Of a DNA stretch of 64,000 bases, positions 40,662 through 54,620 are shown one piece after another. Positions within the stretch are counted from its first letter, which is position 1, and every line of letters begins with the position of its first letter. Location of the stretch: positions 31,470-95,469 of the forward strand of contig JBBIRA010000004.1 in assembly GCA_037442005.1 (NCBI GenBank), written 5' to 3'. This DNA is from Leptospirillum sp037442005 (GTDB lineage: Bacteria; Nitrospirota; Leptospirillia; Leptospirillales; Leptospirillaceae). The notes under the pieces are model-generated. The model saw only the letters and a program-made list of their open reading frames with translations. It was not told the origin of the DNA and did not search any database. A program made the position numbers and the translations under genes.

Positions 40662-42287
40662 TCATGGCGTCTTTGTAACATGATCCAGATGATCAGTTCC
40701 CAGTGGGTCATGCCAAAATCCCCGGATATTGGCATGGATCAACATGTTGGACACTCCTTCAGACAGAGGAATGACGGGAATCCCGTCACGGAGGAGGAGG
40801 TACTGCGCTTTTTGATAATCCTTCAGTCGCTTTGCGGGGTCTTCTGTCATGGAAGCCTCGGCTACCAGATTGTCAAATAGGGGATTGCCCCAACCTGTCC
40901 GGTTATTTCCGGAAGCTGAGGTCATTAATGTCATGAACGTGTTGGGGTCAGGATAATCAGCCAACCAGCCGGACTGGTAGATTTGAGGTGTTTTGGAGTC
41001 GAGCTTTGCAAGAAATGCTTTCCATTCGAGTGATCGAAGATGAATATGAACGTGGAGCACCTTACGGAAGGCCTCCTGAAAATGAACCGCAAGAATCCGG
41101 CTCTGGGTCCCGGAAGGAAAGATCAAGGTAACCCGGGGAAATCCTTTCCCATCGGGAAAGCCTCCCAGAGCCAACTCTTTTCTGGCCTGATCGGGATGAA
41201 AATGATATCCGGCATCGGGGTTAAATCCGAGTAACCCTTTGGGAATAAAAGAGCGGGAAACGGGAACGGCATTCTGGAAAAGTTCCTTCAGGTCCCTGCG
41301 GTCTATCGACAGGGCAAAAGCTTTTCGAATGTGGATATTGTCAAAGGGAGGCCGTTTGACATTCATGCTGTAGTAAACGCTGCTGAATTGGGGAATCTGA
41401 TGAAGATCAGGGCTCTTTGCGTATTTTTTTACATAAAAACTCGGGACCCCCACAATATCGAGAATATGGCGGTCATAAAGAAGAAGTTGCGTAACAGGTT
41501 CTGGAACAATTAAAAATCGGATATGGTTGATGGCAGGAGCAGGAGTGATATCTTTTCGTGCCGTTAGTAGAATTGATGCGCCATGCCACCAGTCTTTAAC
41601 CGTGAACCGGCCGTCTGTCACCAGATTGGCCGGGAGAGTCCACTGATCCCGATACTTATTGATCAAATCGAGTCGGACCGGATCGGTGATCGGGCTTGTC
41701 AAAAGAGACGGGAATGCAGCCATGGGGTGGGAAAGATCCACTTCGAGGGTAAGGGGGGAGAGGACATGGACACCCACGTCCCTGTCCTGACAGTGTTGCT
41801 CATGAAAACAGGAAGCGTTCTGAATATCAAAGAGATAGTACGCATAGGAAGAGGCTGTTAACGGTGACAATAAACGCAGGAATGAGTTTCTGAAGTCCTC
41901 CGCCAGAACCGGCTTCCCGTCGCTCCATGTTCTCGTTGGATCAAGATAAAAAACGAATCGTTGATTGCCGAATGATTCCCAGTGAGTGGCAATAGAAGGG
42001 GCGACTTTAAGATGCCTGTCAAAACGGGTCAGTCCATCCATGAGATTGGTGATGACCTCAAAACTGATGCCGTCTGTGGCCTTGTTCCAATCGAGGGAAG
42101 ACGGGTCATCCGCCAGTGCAAGATAAAGTGTGTGGGGACTTTTTCCAGAGACTGTCTGAAAATGAGGGGTGCAGGCTGTCAGAAAGAAAAAACAAAGGAG
42201 TAAAAGAAAAGGCTTCATGAGAATTTTTTTCTTCATGGGAAAAGAACGGGATCTGTCAGCTGGAGCGCTCTTACGAAATTCAGCCAT
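40662..42287 (-). CDS. Extracellular solute-binding lipoprotein, family 5 (OppA/DppA type)
   Basis: A 541-residue peptide-type binding protein. The signal ends FFFLTAC, a clear lipobox with Cys39. The mature part has SLDWNKATDGISFEVITNLMDGL (run DGISFEVITNLMDGL), TWSDGKPVLAEDFRNSFLR, and NIHIRKAFALSIDR, all family 5 landmarks. The full frame from 42287 has GAGG near the ATG but gives a long n-region of about 24 residues; starts at 42236 or 42218 would give a more usual signal without a good ribosome site. No permease or ATPase genes are adjacent, so the protein is an orphan or uses a transporter encoded elsewhere. Confidence 0.88.
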   Translation of the reverse strand: MAEFRKSAPADRSRSFPMKKKILMKPFLLLLCFFFLTACTPHFQTVSGKSPHTLYLALADDPSSLDWNKATDGISFEVITNLMDGLTRFDRHLKVAPSIATHWESFGNQRFVFYLDPTRTWSDGKPVLAEDFRNSFLRLLSPLTASSYAYYLFDIQNASCFHEQHCQDRDVGVHVLSPLTLEVDLSHPMAAFPSLLTSPITDPVRLDLINKYRDQWTLPANLVTDGRFTVKDWWHGASILLTARKDITPAPAINHIRFLIVPEPVTQLLLYDRHILDIVGVPSFYVKKYAKSPDLHQIPQFSSVYYSMNVKRPPFDNIHIRKAFALSIDRRDLKELFQNAVPVSRSFIPKGLLGFNPDAGYHFHPDQARKELALGGFPDGKGFPRVTLIFPSGTQSRILAVHFQEAFRKVLHVHIHLRSLEWKAFLAKLDSKTPQIYQSGWLADYPDPNTFMTLMTSASGNNRTGWGNPLFDNLVAEASMTEDPAKRLKDYQKAQYLLLRDGIPVIPLSEGVSNMLIHANIRGFWHDPLGTDHLDHVTKTP

Positions 42288-42344
42288 GCTGCCTCGGAGA
42301 AAAGGGGACCGATGCGGTCGTGCGAATGAAAGAGAAGAGAAAAG

Positions 42345-42384
42345 AAAAAAGGGCCTGATCCGTCAGAGACGGGATCAGACCCTG
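42345..42384 (-). terminator. Intrinsic terminator of the rrn operon
   Basis: Minus strand stem AGGG-CTGATC-CGTC / GACG-GATCAG-CCCT with two small mismatches and a TCT loop, followed by six T. It begins eight bases after the 5S 3' end. Confidence 0.85.
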
Positions 42385-42391
42385 AAGTAAA

Positions 42392-42508
42392 TTCCGGCAG
42401 CGTCCTACTTTCCCACAACCTCGCAGTTGCAGTATCATCGGCCCTGGAGGGCTTAACGGCCGTGTTCGGGATGGGAACGGGTGGATCCCCTCCGGCATGG
42501 CCACCGGA
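42392..42508 (-). rRNA. rrf: 5S ribosomal RNA
   Basis: About 117 bases with the conserved 5S core CCCGTTCCCATCCCGAACACGG, seen here as CCCATCCCGAACACGG on the minus strand, plus GAAAGTAGGACGCTGCCGG near the 3' end that pairs with the 5' CCGG segment. It is the last gene of the rrn operon. Ends are good to a few bases. Confidence 0.95.
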
Positions 42509-42599
42509 AAACCGGCAGGCGGTTTCTCGAAGATCCGGGAGATCCGGACATTCAAGAAGCCGTCAAGAAGAAGGTGTCAAACTTTCTAGAGCAAGGACG

Positions 42600-45588
<2,989 letters not shown>

Positions 45589-45678
45589 TCTTCGCCCTTG
45601 CTCCAAAAAGCTTGTTGACTTGCATTCCCCGGGTTCCCCCGGTCCTGCATTGCCCTCTTCTTGTATTTCTGCCGATTC

Positions 45679-45692
45679 AGTTGTCAATGATC
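45679..45692 (-). promoter_or_regulatory. Conserved leader box before 23S (boxA-like or processing site)
   Basis: GATCATTGACAACT on the minus strand, identical over 14 bases to a copy before 16S at 47636-47649. Position and TTGA-AACT character recall antitermination/processing boxes of rRNA leaders. Confidence 0.45.
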
Positions 45693-45770
45693 TCAAGGCG
45701 CACCCCCTGTCTTTCCGGGATGCGGGATCCGGCCCTCTTCCTCTGGCCGGTCCTTCCTTTTCCTTTTCCG

Positions 45771-45846
45771 TGGTGGAGATGAGCGGGATCGAACCGCTGA
45801 CCTCCTGCTTGCAAAGCAGGCGCTCTCCCAACTGAGCTACATCCCC
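45771..45846 (-). tRNA. tRNA-Ala (TGC)
   Basis: A 76-base cloverleaf. Acceptor GGGGATG pairs with CATCTCC (one G-T pair), D-arm TAGCTCAGTTGGGAGAGC, anticodon stem CTGCT/AGCAG with loop TTTGCAA giving TGC, and T-arm GGTTCGATCC. ACCA is encoded at the 3' end. It lies between 16S and 23S. Confidence 0.97.
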
Positions 45847-45851
45847 GCAGA

Positions 45852-45928
45852 TGGTGGGCCTGGATAGATTCGAACTATCGACCTCACGCTTATCAGGCGT
45901 GCGCTCTCACCATCTGAGCTACAGGCCC
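45852..45928 (-). tRNA. tRNA-Ile (GAT)
   Basis: A 77-base cloverleaf with acceptor GGGCCTG/CAGGCCC, anticodon stem and loop CGCCTGATAAGCG giving GAT, T-loop GTTCGAATC and encoded ACCA. Five bases separate it from tRNA-Ala. The Ile-Ala pair is the usual content of a 16S-23S spacer. Confidence 0.97.
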
Positions 45929-46012
45929 GGCTTTTCCCTCTCCGGGTCCCGGCTTCCCACTCGGATCCTTCACAATACTAAATAGGAGCGCTTCATCCGG
46001 ACCCTTCTCTCC

Positions 46013-47577
<1,565 letters not shown>

Positions 47578-47635
47578 CATTTTGTTCCTGTATTTCGTGA
47601 TCAGGGCCCTTAATTGGACGTTGCTGCTCCTATTT

Positions 47636-47649
47636 AGTTGTCAATGATC
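47636..47649 (-). promoter_or_regulatory. Conserved leader box before 16S (boxA-like or processing site)
   Basis: GATCATTGACAACT on the minus strand, 60 bases before the 16S 5' end. It is an exact copy of the 14 bases at 45679-45692 before 23S. Confidence 0.45.
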
Positions 47650-47727
47650 CGACTGCTTCCTCCCTGCGTTTCCACAGGCATCTTTCTCTCCGGGGCCTTT
47701 TTTCTCCCCGAAAGAGTCAACCGTTTG

Positions 47728-47756
47728 ATCCTACTCGTTTCGATCTCCCGTGTCAA
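47728..47756 (-). promoter_or_regulatory. rrn promoter P2 (sigma-70)
   Basis: Minus strand TTGACA (47756-47751), 17-base spacer, TAGGAT (47733-47728). It lies 83 bases downstream of P1, giving the tandem arrangement common for rRNA operons. Confidence 0.75.
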
Positions 47757-47810
47757 CCCCTCCCCTGCTCTTCTTCCCTTTCCTTTCGGGCCTCTCTGCG
47801 GGGGAGGCTA

Positions 47811-47839
47811 GTTATAGCCTCCATCTCTTTTTTTGTCAA
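47811..47839 (-). promoter_or_regulatory. rrn promoter P1 (sigma-70)
   Basis: Minus strand TTGACA (47839-47834), 17-base spacer, TATAAC (47816-47811), followed by a GC-rich discriminator as expected for a growth-controlled rRNA promoter. Confidence 0.8.
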
Positions 47840-47872
47840 CTCCCTTTTATCGGACGGGCTTTTTCCCGATTT

Positions 47873-48769
47873 TTAGCGGGAAATCGGATTGATAACGCTT
47901 AGATTTTCTTTTTTCTTACAGATAAGCACTTTTCTGATCGCTAAAAACAATACAGGAATAGCGACTCCAACCATGACCAGAACAATCAGGGCGTTCCCTA
48001 AATCGAACGGCAGACGATTCCCGTAGGGGGACAGACCGAGGATTCCTCCCAGGGCAAAAATCACTCCACCCCACAAAAGGGTTCTGGATCCTGTGTAAAG
48101 ACCGATATTCTGGATTTCCTGGACGTTGAATTTTTTAGTCAGTTTCAGAGATGCCCCAAACATGCCCCCAAGAACCATCAGCATGATCATGGTTCCGAGG
48201 CCGAACAGAAGTCCGGGGAGGAATCCGAGCCATGGGGAAGTCATTCTAGGAGCCGCAGTGGTGTAGATGAACAAGGCAAACGGTCCGAACCCGAATCCGG
48301 CGATAAACCCGTGAATCAGCGCCCACCGGGTCGGAATGGCTTCTGTTTCTTTTTCATCGGAAGGGAGCACATGGGCCGCGTGTGCCTCATGAGAGACAGA
48401 AAGAACATGGGCGTCTTTCTCAACCTCTTCAGGAGAATCGTGATGATGGCCTAAAAGGTGAAAGTGAACGTATTTCTTTTTTCGGATGATGATGATGCCT
48501 GCGGCGGACATGACGATACCGACGATCAGGTCTGCCCAGGAGTTAATGACGTCCTTCAAAAGCCAGCTTGCGAGAAACAAATAAGCCAATTCCGAAGCAA
48601 TTGCCCGCTGGATCATAAAGGCAAGAGAAAAGTAAAATCCGGACTTGACCCCTTTTTTACCCGAAGCGTTGCCGATTGCGTAACTGAATGTAATGGGCCA
48701 GGTATGCTCATCGGGCAACAGTCCGTGGAGCAGTCCATACCCAAGACTTTCCAAAAGGAGTATGATCAT
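47873..48769 (-). CDS. NicO/RcnA-like metal-ion membrane transporter
   Basis: A 298-residue membrane protein with about seven helices. The first helix has LLHGLLPDEHTWPITFSYAIG, close to the H-x-x-x-x-D-H metal motif of nickel/cobalt carriers. A cytoplasmic or periplasmic loop is His-rich (HFHLLGHHHD, HEAHAAH), and a second signature HGFIAGFGFGPFALF follows. The family also resembles UreH/HupE and TauE-like proteins, so nickel, cobalt or another metal is possible. Its stop lies 34 bases before rrn promoter P1 on the same strand. The ribosome site (GGA) is weak. The 209 bases between it and the divergent helicase gene show no clear feature. Confidence 0.65.
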   Translation of the reverse strand: MIILLLESLGYGLLHGLLPDEHTWPITFSYAIGNASGKKGVKSGFYFSLAFMIQRAIASELAYLFLASWLLKDVINSWADLIVGIVMSAAGIIIIRKKKYVHFHLLGHHHDSPEEVEKDAHVLSVSHEAHAAHVLPSDEKETEAIPTRWALIHGFIAGFGFGPFALFIYTTAAPRMTSPWLGFLPGLLFGLGTMIMLMVLGGMFGASLKLTKKFNVQEIQNIGLYTGSRTLLWGGVIFALGGILGLSPYGNRLPFDLGNALIVLVMVGVAIPVLFLAIRKVLICKKKENLSVINPISR

Positions 48770-48978
48770 TTTTTTTCCGTCTGATTGTCAGTGGTTGATA
48801 TTGATGGCCTGAATCTGTGGCCCAGATATGATACTAAATATCAATATAGGATTCAATCCCTCCTGCTCCTTCAACATCAATACGCTTAAAAGACCGGGAC
48901 GGGATAATATTCTGGTGTTGATTTTAATAAAATATTACGGGAGTCAGGTGAAGGGACTCCCTCCTTAACGAGTGGAAA

Positions 48979-50922
48979 ATGAATACGATTGACTTTGATC
49001 ATGACTTGAATGAGGAGCAAAGAAAAGCGGCTCTTGCGCCTGATGGTCCTTCCCTGATCCTGGCAGGGGCCGGTTCAGGTAAAACCCGCGTTCTCACCTA
49101 TCGGGCAGCCCATCTCCTTTCAAGAGGAGTCCCTTTTCACCGGATACTTTTACTGACCTTTACCAAAAAGTCCGCGGTTGTCATGCAAAATCGTCTGAAA
49201 GACCTACTCGGAGACCATCCTCCCCTTCCATGGGCTGGCACCTTTCATTCAGTGGGGTTTCGCCTGATCCGGGAGTTTGGACGGATCCTGGATCTTCCCC
49301 CGACAATGACGATCATGGACAGGGAGGATCAGCTTGACATGATTAAAGGGATCATGGAGCTCGGAATTTCAAAAGAATCAGAGTTCCCTCCTGCGGCGCT
49401 TGTCCTTAATATCCTGAGCCTCTCCTCAAACAGGCTTCTTTCTCTGGAAGAGCTTCTGGGGGACCGTTATCCCCACCTTCTTCTGTACTTGCCTGAAATG
49501 GAAAAAATATTGGGTCAGTATACGGACCGGAAGCGGGAGGGAAGACTTCTTGATTATGATGATCTGCTTCTCAACTGGTACAGGCTGATGGACGATCCGG
49601 AGACACTCTCGATTCTTCAGAATCGGTTCCGATTTGTTCTGGTTGATGAATACCAGGATACGAACCCCCTTCAATCGGCCCTTCTTGACTGTCTGGCCGA
49701 AAAACACAAGGACCTCTTTGCCGTCGGAGATGACAGTCAGAGCATCTATTCCTTCCGGGGAGCTCATGTAGAGAACATGCTTACTTTTTCTGATCGCTAT
49801 CCCGGAGCAGAGGTGTTCCGTCTTGAAACGAACTATCGGTCAACGCCTTCGATCCTGGATGTTGCCAACCGGGTCATTTTAAGGAATGAACGCCAGCTTC
49901 CCAAGGTCCTGCGATCCGTCAACGATCAGGGTCCGTTGCCGGAAAGCATCTCTTTTTATTCGGATATCGATCAGGCCCAATATGTTGCCAAGCGAATTTC
50001 CGAACGGGAAGACCGGGGTGACCGGATGGGTGAGATCTGTATCCTCTACCGTTCCCATTACCTGTCGCTTCCTGTCCAGATTGAATTGGCCAGAAGAAGA
50101 ATTCCGTTTACTTTGACCTCCGGTCTTCGTTTTTATGAACAGGCTCATATCAAGGATATTCTGGCTTATCTCCGACTGTTGGCCAATCCCCGGGATTCTT
50201 CAGCCTTTTCACGGTTACTGAGAATGATTCCTAAAGTTGGCCCCAAAGCCACCGAAAAGATCCTCTCCTGGTTAAAGGAAGCCGATGATCCGATTGATGC
50301 CCTCTGTTCCCTTCAATCGGGAAAGGTCGTAACGCCCAAACTGCTGGCGGGGGTGACGGAGCTCGGAGAACGGTTGTCGTCCCTCCGTCAGACAATGCTG
50401 TCACAGAAGGGTTCTCTGGGTGCTCTGGTCCGGGAAATTCTCTCGTTGGGTTACAAAAAAGAGCTTTATAACATTCGGGAAGATCCGGAGGGGCGGGAAG
50501 AAGATATCGAGGCGTTTGCCAAACAGCTTGATTCCCAGATGGATCTTGAGTCATTCCTGGGAGAAATTGCCCTTCTTGAGTCTTTTGAAGAAGCGGCTCT
50601 TGATGGTTCGGAGCTCTCGGAACGGGTCGTGTTGTCCTCCATCCATCAGGCGAAGGGGCTCGAGTGGGATACCGTATTTCTTCTTTCCGTTAATGAGGGA
50701 CTTTTTCCCTCTGAAAAATCAATGGATCGGGCGGCAGATCTTGAAGAAGAGCGGCGCCTGTTTTATGTTGCCGTCACCAGAGCCCGAAAAGAGCTGGTGA
50801 TCTGTGTTCCCAAATCTTCCAGGGGAAAAGGTCGATTTATTCCGCTGGCCCCTTCCCGGTTTCTCCTCGAGGCCGGAAAAGAGAGCTTCCTCCACCAGGA
50901 TTATGAACCATGGTACTCTTGA
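48979..50922 (+). CDS. UvrD/Rep-family ATP-dependent DNA helicase
   Basis: A 647-residue superfamily 1A helicase. Motif I is LAGAGSGKTRVL, Ia LLLTFTKKSA, II LVDEYQDTNPLQ, III AVGDDSQSIYSFRGA, IV RLETNYRST, V SSIHQAKGLEWDTVFL and VI RRLFYVAVTRARKEL. Such enzymes unwind DNA 3' to 5' in repair and restart of replication forks. At this length it is shorter than PcrA/UvrD and lacks their C-terminal extension, more like Rep. dnaE follows after 54 bases on the same strand, and the two may be cotranscribed. Confidence 0.93.
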   Translation: MNTIDFDHDLNEEQRKAALAPDGPSLILAGAGSGKTRVLTYRAAHLLSRGVPFHRILLLTFTKKSAVVMQNRLKDLLGDHPPLPWAGTFHSVGFRLIREFGRILDLPPTMTIMDREDQLDMIKGIMELGISKESEFPPAALVLNILSLSSNRLLSLEELLGDRYPHLLLYLPEMEKILGQYTDRKREGRLLDYDDLLLNWYRLMDDPETLSILQNRFRFVLVDEYQDTNPLQSALLDCLAEKHKDLFAVGDDSQSIYSFRGAHVENMLTFSDRYPGAEVFRLETNYRSTPSILDVANRVILRNERQLPKVLRSVNDQGPLPESISFYSDIDQAQYVAKRISEREDRGDRMGEICILYRSHYLSLPVQIELARRRIPFTLTSGLRFYEQAHIKDILAYLRLLANPRDSSAFSRLLRMIPKVGPKATEKILSWLKEADDPIDALCSLQSGKVVTPKLLAGVTELGERLSSLRQTMLSQKGSLGALVREILSLGYKKELYNIREDPEGREEDIEAFAKQLDSQMDLESFLGEIALLESFEEAALDGSELSERVVLSSIHQAKGLEWDTVFLLSVNEGLFPSEKSMDRAADLEEERRLFYVAVTRARKELVICVPKSSRGKGRFIPLAPSRFLLEAGKESFLHQDYEPWYS

Positions 50923-50976
50923 TCCTCCCGGGTTATCTGCCCATGACGGATCTATTTTTGATGGGGAATCGTTTTT

Positions 50977-53900
50977 ATGTCATCCATTGACCAGTTTGTT
51001 CACCTGCATGTTCATACCCAATACAGCCTTCTTGATGGCGCCAACAAGATTCCTCCATTGATGAAAAAAGTCCGGGAAACGGGAATGCCAGCGGTGGCCA
51101 TGACCGACCATGGAAACCTGTTTGGTGCCATTGAGTTTTACCAGGCAGCCAAAAAAGAAGGTGTCAAACCGATTATCGGTTGTGAAGTCTATATCACTCC
51201 GCGATCCCGCCATGAACGATCTGAGCTCTATTTCCTTGGAGAAGGACCTCACCAGGGCCGGAAAATCAATAACGCCTCGTTTCATCTGATTTTGCTGGCC
51301 CAGAACGAGACCGGCTACAAAAACCTCTTGAAAATTGTTTCCCTTTCTCATATCGAAGGGTTCTATTTTCGCCCCCGGGTCGATTTTGAACTGTTGTCCC
51401 GGTATCGGGAAGGGATTATCGCTCTTTCGGGGTGTCTCAAGGGGCAGATTGCTTACATGCTCAACCGGGGAGATGAAGACCGGGCCTATGCCACTGCGAG
51501 CGTTTTCCAGGATATTTTCGGGAAAGAGAACTTTTTTCTGGAAGTTCAGGCAAATGGGCTTGATGATCAGGTTCGTGCGAACAAAGAGATCATCAGGATG
51601 GCTAGAAACCTGAACCTGCCGCTGGTAGCGACAAATGATTGCCACTACCTCGAACGGGAAGACTCCACTCCCCACGATATTCTGCTGTGTCTGCAGACCG
51701 GTAAGACACTGGCCGAACCGAACCGCCTGAAATTCGGTTCGGATGAGTTTTATATCAAGACCCCCAGGGAAATGATCGAATCATTCAAGGAGCTTCCTGA
51801 AGCGATCCGCAATACATTGAGGGTGGCGGAGATGATTGATCTGAACCTCGATCTTTCAACGACCCACATGCCGGACTATGTGATTGAAACCGGTTCCTTT
51901 CCGGAACTGACCGTTCCGGAGCTCTTTATCCTGAAAAGTCGGGAAGGGCTTGAAGAACGGTTTAACGAAGGCGCCTTTTCTGAAGAAGAAAAAACGTTTT
52001 ACCGGGAGAGACTGGAACTTGAGATCTCCGTGATCGCCCGGATGGGATATCAGGGATATTTTCTGATCGTCTGGGACTTTATTAAAAAAGCCCGTGAAAT
52101 GGATATTCCTGTCGGGCCAGGTCGCGGGTCGGCGGCCGGATCCCTGGTGGCCTGGTCCTTACGGATCACCAATATCGATCCGATCCGCTTCGGACTTCTC
52201 TTTGAGCGGTTTCTGAACCCTGAACGTGTCAGTCTTCCCGATATCGATGTTGATTTCTGCATGAACCGGCGGGGAGAGGTCATCGATTATGTGGTCAACA
52301 AGTATGGAGAAGACCGGGTTTCGATGATTGCCACGTTTGGAACAATGGGGGCAAAGGGATCGGTCCGTGATGTGGGGCGGGTTCTTTCCATGACGTACTC
52401 TGAAGTGGATAAAGTGGCCAAGATGATCCCCAATGCGCTTGAAATGACACTTGAAAAAGCCCTTGAGGAAAATCCGGATCTTAAAACCCTTGTTTCCTCC
52501 GACTCCCGGATTGGAGAACTGTTCAGCCTCTCCATGAAACTGGAAGGGATTACCCGTCACAGCTCGATTCACGCGGCTGGCGTCGTGATTTCGAAAGACT
52601 CCCTTCTGGAACACGTTCCCCTGATGAGGGGCAGCGACGGAGAAATCGTTACCCAGTTCACAAAAGATGACGTCGAAAAAGTTGGACTGGTCAAGTTTGA
52701 CTTTCTGGGGCTGACCACCCTGACTCTGATTCAGGGTGCCGTGCAACGGATTCATGCGCATGATCCGGGTTTTTCGATCGAACGTATCCCTCTTGATGAC
52801 CCGAAAACCTACGAACTTCTCGCCCATGGGAAGAGCCTTGGCATTTTTCAGCTTGAATCCAGGGGAATGACAGATCTGATCATCAAGATGCAGCCAGAAA
52901 CCTTTGAGGATCTGATCGCCCTTCTGGCGCTCTACCGTCCTGGTCCGATCAATAGCGGCATGGTGGATGACTTCATTAAACGAAAGAAAAATCCCAAGGA
53001 AATTGCCTATGAGCTACCGGAGCTTGAACCGGTTCTGAAGGAGACATACGGAGTCATTGTCTACCAGGAACAGGTGATGAAAATTGCCAATGTTCTGGGA
53101 GGATTCTCACTGGGAGAAGCCGATCTCCTGCGTCGGGCCATGGGCAAAAAAAAGCCGGAAGAAATGGCCAAGATGAAGGACAAGTTCGTTCTCGGGGCCA
53201 AGAAAGGAGGCTTTCCGGCAAACAAGGCTGAGCATGTGTTTGACCTGATGGCCTACTTTGCCGGTTACGGTTTCAACAAATCCCACAGCGCGGCTTATGC
53301 GCTTATCTCCTACCAGACAGCTTATCTGAAAGCCCATTACCCCCTCGAGCTCTGGGCGGCGCTGTTGACGAATGCGCTTGATGATACCGAAAAGATCGGT
53401 GTTTTCCTCGTGGGTGCCAAGGAGATGGGCATAACGGTCCTGGCTCCGGATATCAATGAGAGTGAATTCGATTTTGCGATCCGCCCTGGCTCAAAAATCC
53501 TCTTTGGTCTGGGTGCGGTCAAGAATGTCGGGAAACAGGCTGTTGATGCCATTATTGAGTCACGAATGCAGGATGGACCATTTAAGAGTTTTCCCGACTT
53601 CATCAGGAGAATAGAAGGAAAGCGGGTCAATCGAAGGGTTGTTGAAGCCATGATCCGCGCTGGTGTTTTCCAATCTCTTGGGATCAAGCGGTCGGTGGCG
53701 ATTGCGTCACTCGATACGCTTCTCGAGTGGTCGGACAAGGCCAAACAGACCAAAAAATCTCCGATGGTCAGCCTGTTCAAGGAGTTTACCCCGAATCCTG
53801 ACCACCCTCCCACGCTGGAGGATCTGCCCGAATGGGATGAGCGGATGCTTTTGAAGGAAGAACGGGAAGCCCTCGGGTTCTATCTGACAAGCCACCCTAT

Positions 53901-54552
53901 GGCCAACTTTGGAGACCTGATCCAGAAGCTTCAAACAAAAACAACGGGTGAAATTGAGCCAATCTCCGAAGGTACCATCATCGGTGTGTTCGGGATCGTT
54001 TCATCCCTCAAGATCATCCGGACCAAGAAAGGGGACAGGATGGCGCAGTGCCAGCTCCTTGATCTTGAGGGGTCCATTGAAGTCGTTTTGTTCCCTGATG
54101 TGTTTGCAGCCATTGAATCAAGGCTTGATGCGGATGTCCCCCTGCTTGTATCAGGAAGCCTTGAACGAAATGATTTTGGAACGAAAATCCGGGCAACCAG
54201 GGTCGATACCGTCGATGACATCATGAAAAACCTTTATCCTGCAGTGTTGCTGAAACTCCAGAGCGATGGACTTTCGACCGAAGATATGACGGATATGAAA
54301 GGGATCATTGACCGGTTTCCCGGTAAAACTCCCGCCATTCTTGAGATTAATTTTGTCACAGATCCCGAAATGTCCCTCTGGTTGGCAGGAAAAAAACTTC
54401 AGATCAATCCTTCGGACGATTTTATCAGGGCGGTGACAGACCGATTTGGTGAAGGTTCAGCGGTGCGGCTTGAGGTTGTTCCGAAAGATCTTGGAGAGTT
54501 CATGCTGAAAAAACGCCGGGAGGAAGGTCGGTCGTTTGCCCTGACCCAGTAG
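50977..54552 (+). CDS. dnaE: DNA polymerase III alpha subunit DnaE
   Basis: A 1,191-residue replicative polymerase. The N-terminal PHP domain opens FVHLHVHTQYSLLDGANKI and AMTDHGNLFGAIEFY. The palm has GPGRGSAAGSLVAW and the catalytic aspartates in LPDIDVDFCMNRRGEV. GYGFNKSHSAAYALISYQ belongs to the fingers. A helix-hairpin-helix and OB-fold (TIIGVFGIVSSLKIIRTKKG, run IIGVFGIVSSLKIIRTK) follow. The length and order fit DnaE1. It is preceded by the helicase and is convergent with accA, with an inverted repeat in the 68-base gap. Confidence 0.97.
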   Translation: MSSIDQFVHLHVHTQYSLLDGANKIPPLMKKVRETGMPAVAMTDHGNLFGAIEFYQAAKKEGVKPIIGCEVYITPRSRHERSELYFLGEGPHQGRKINNASFHLILLAQNETGYKNLLKIVSLSHIEGFYFRPRVDFELLSRYREGIIALSGCLKGQIAYMLNRGDEDRAYATASVFQDIFGKENFFLEVQANGLDDQVRANKEIIRMARNLNLPLVATNDCHYLEREDSTPHDILLCLQTGKTLAEPNRLKFGSDEFYIKTPREMIESFKELPEAIRNTLRVAEMIDLNLDLSTTHMPDYVIETGSFPELTVPELFILKSREGLEERFNEGAFSEEEKTFYRERLELEISVIARMGYQGYFLIVWDFIKKAREMDIPVGPGRGSAAGSLVAWSLRITNIDPIRFGLLFERFLNPERVSLPDIDVDFCMNRRGEVIDYVVNKYGEDRVSMIATFGTMGAKGSVRDVGRVLSMTYSEVDKVAKMIPNALEMTLEKALEENPDLKTLVSSDSRIGELFSLSMKLEGITRHSSIHAAGVVISKDSLLEHVPLMRGSDGEIVTQFTKDDVEKVGLVKFDFLGLTTLTLIQGAVQRIHAHDPGFSIERIPLDDPKTYELLAHGKSLGIFQLESRGMTDLIIKMQPETFEDLIALLALYRPGPINSGMVDDFIKRKKNPKEIAYELPELEPVLKETYGVIVYQEQVMKIANVLGGFSLGEADLLRRAMGKKKPEEMAKMKDKFVLGAKKGGFPANKAEHVFDLMAYFAGYGFNKSHSAAYALISYQTAYLKAHYPLELWAALLTNALDDTEKIGVFLVGAKEMGITVLAPDINESEFDFAIRPGSKILFGLGAVKNVGKQAVDAIIESRMQDGPFKSFPDFIRRIEGKRVNRRVVEAMIRAGVFQSLGIKRSVAIASLDTLLEWSDKAKQTKKSPMVSLFKEFTPNPDHPPTLEDLPEWDERMLLKEEREALGFYLTSHPMANFGDLIQKLQTKTTGEIEPISEGTIIGVFGIVSSLKIIRTKKGDRMAQCQLLDLEGSIEVVLFPDVFAAIESRLDADVPLLVSGSLERNDFGTKIRATRVDTVDDIMKNLYPAVLLKLQSDGLSTEDMTDMKGIIDRFPGKTPAILEINFVTDPEMSLWLAGKKLQINPSDDFIRAVTDRFGEGSAVRLEVVPKDLGEFMLKKRREEGRSFALTQ

Positions 54553-54590
54553 TCATCACGAACGGAAACGGTGATGCCGGCCGTGATGAC
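54552..54590. repeat. Inverted repeat between dnaE and accA
   Basis: GTCATCACG (54552-54560) pairs with CGTGATGAC (54582-54590) across a 21-base loop. There is no T-run, so a Rho-independent terminator is not clear; it may still stabilise or end the convergent transcripts. Confidence 0.4.
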
Positions 54591-54620
54591 GATGGATGGA
54601 AATCGTCCAATCGAACGGTG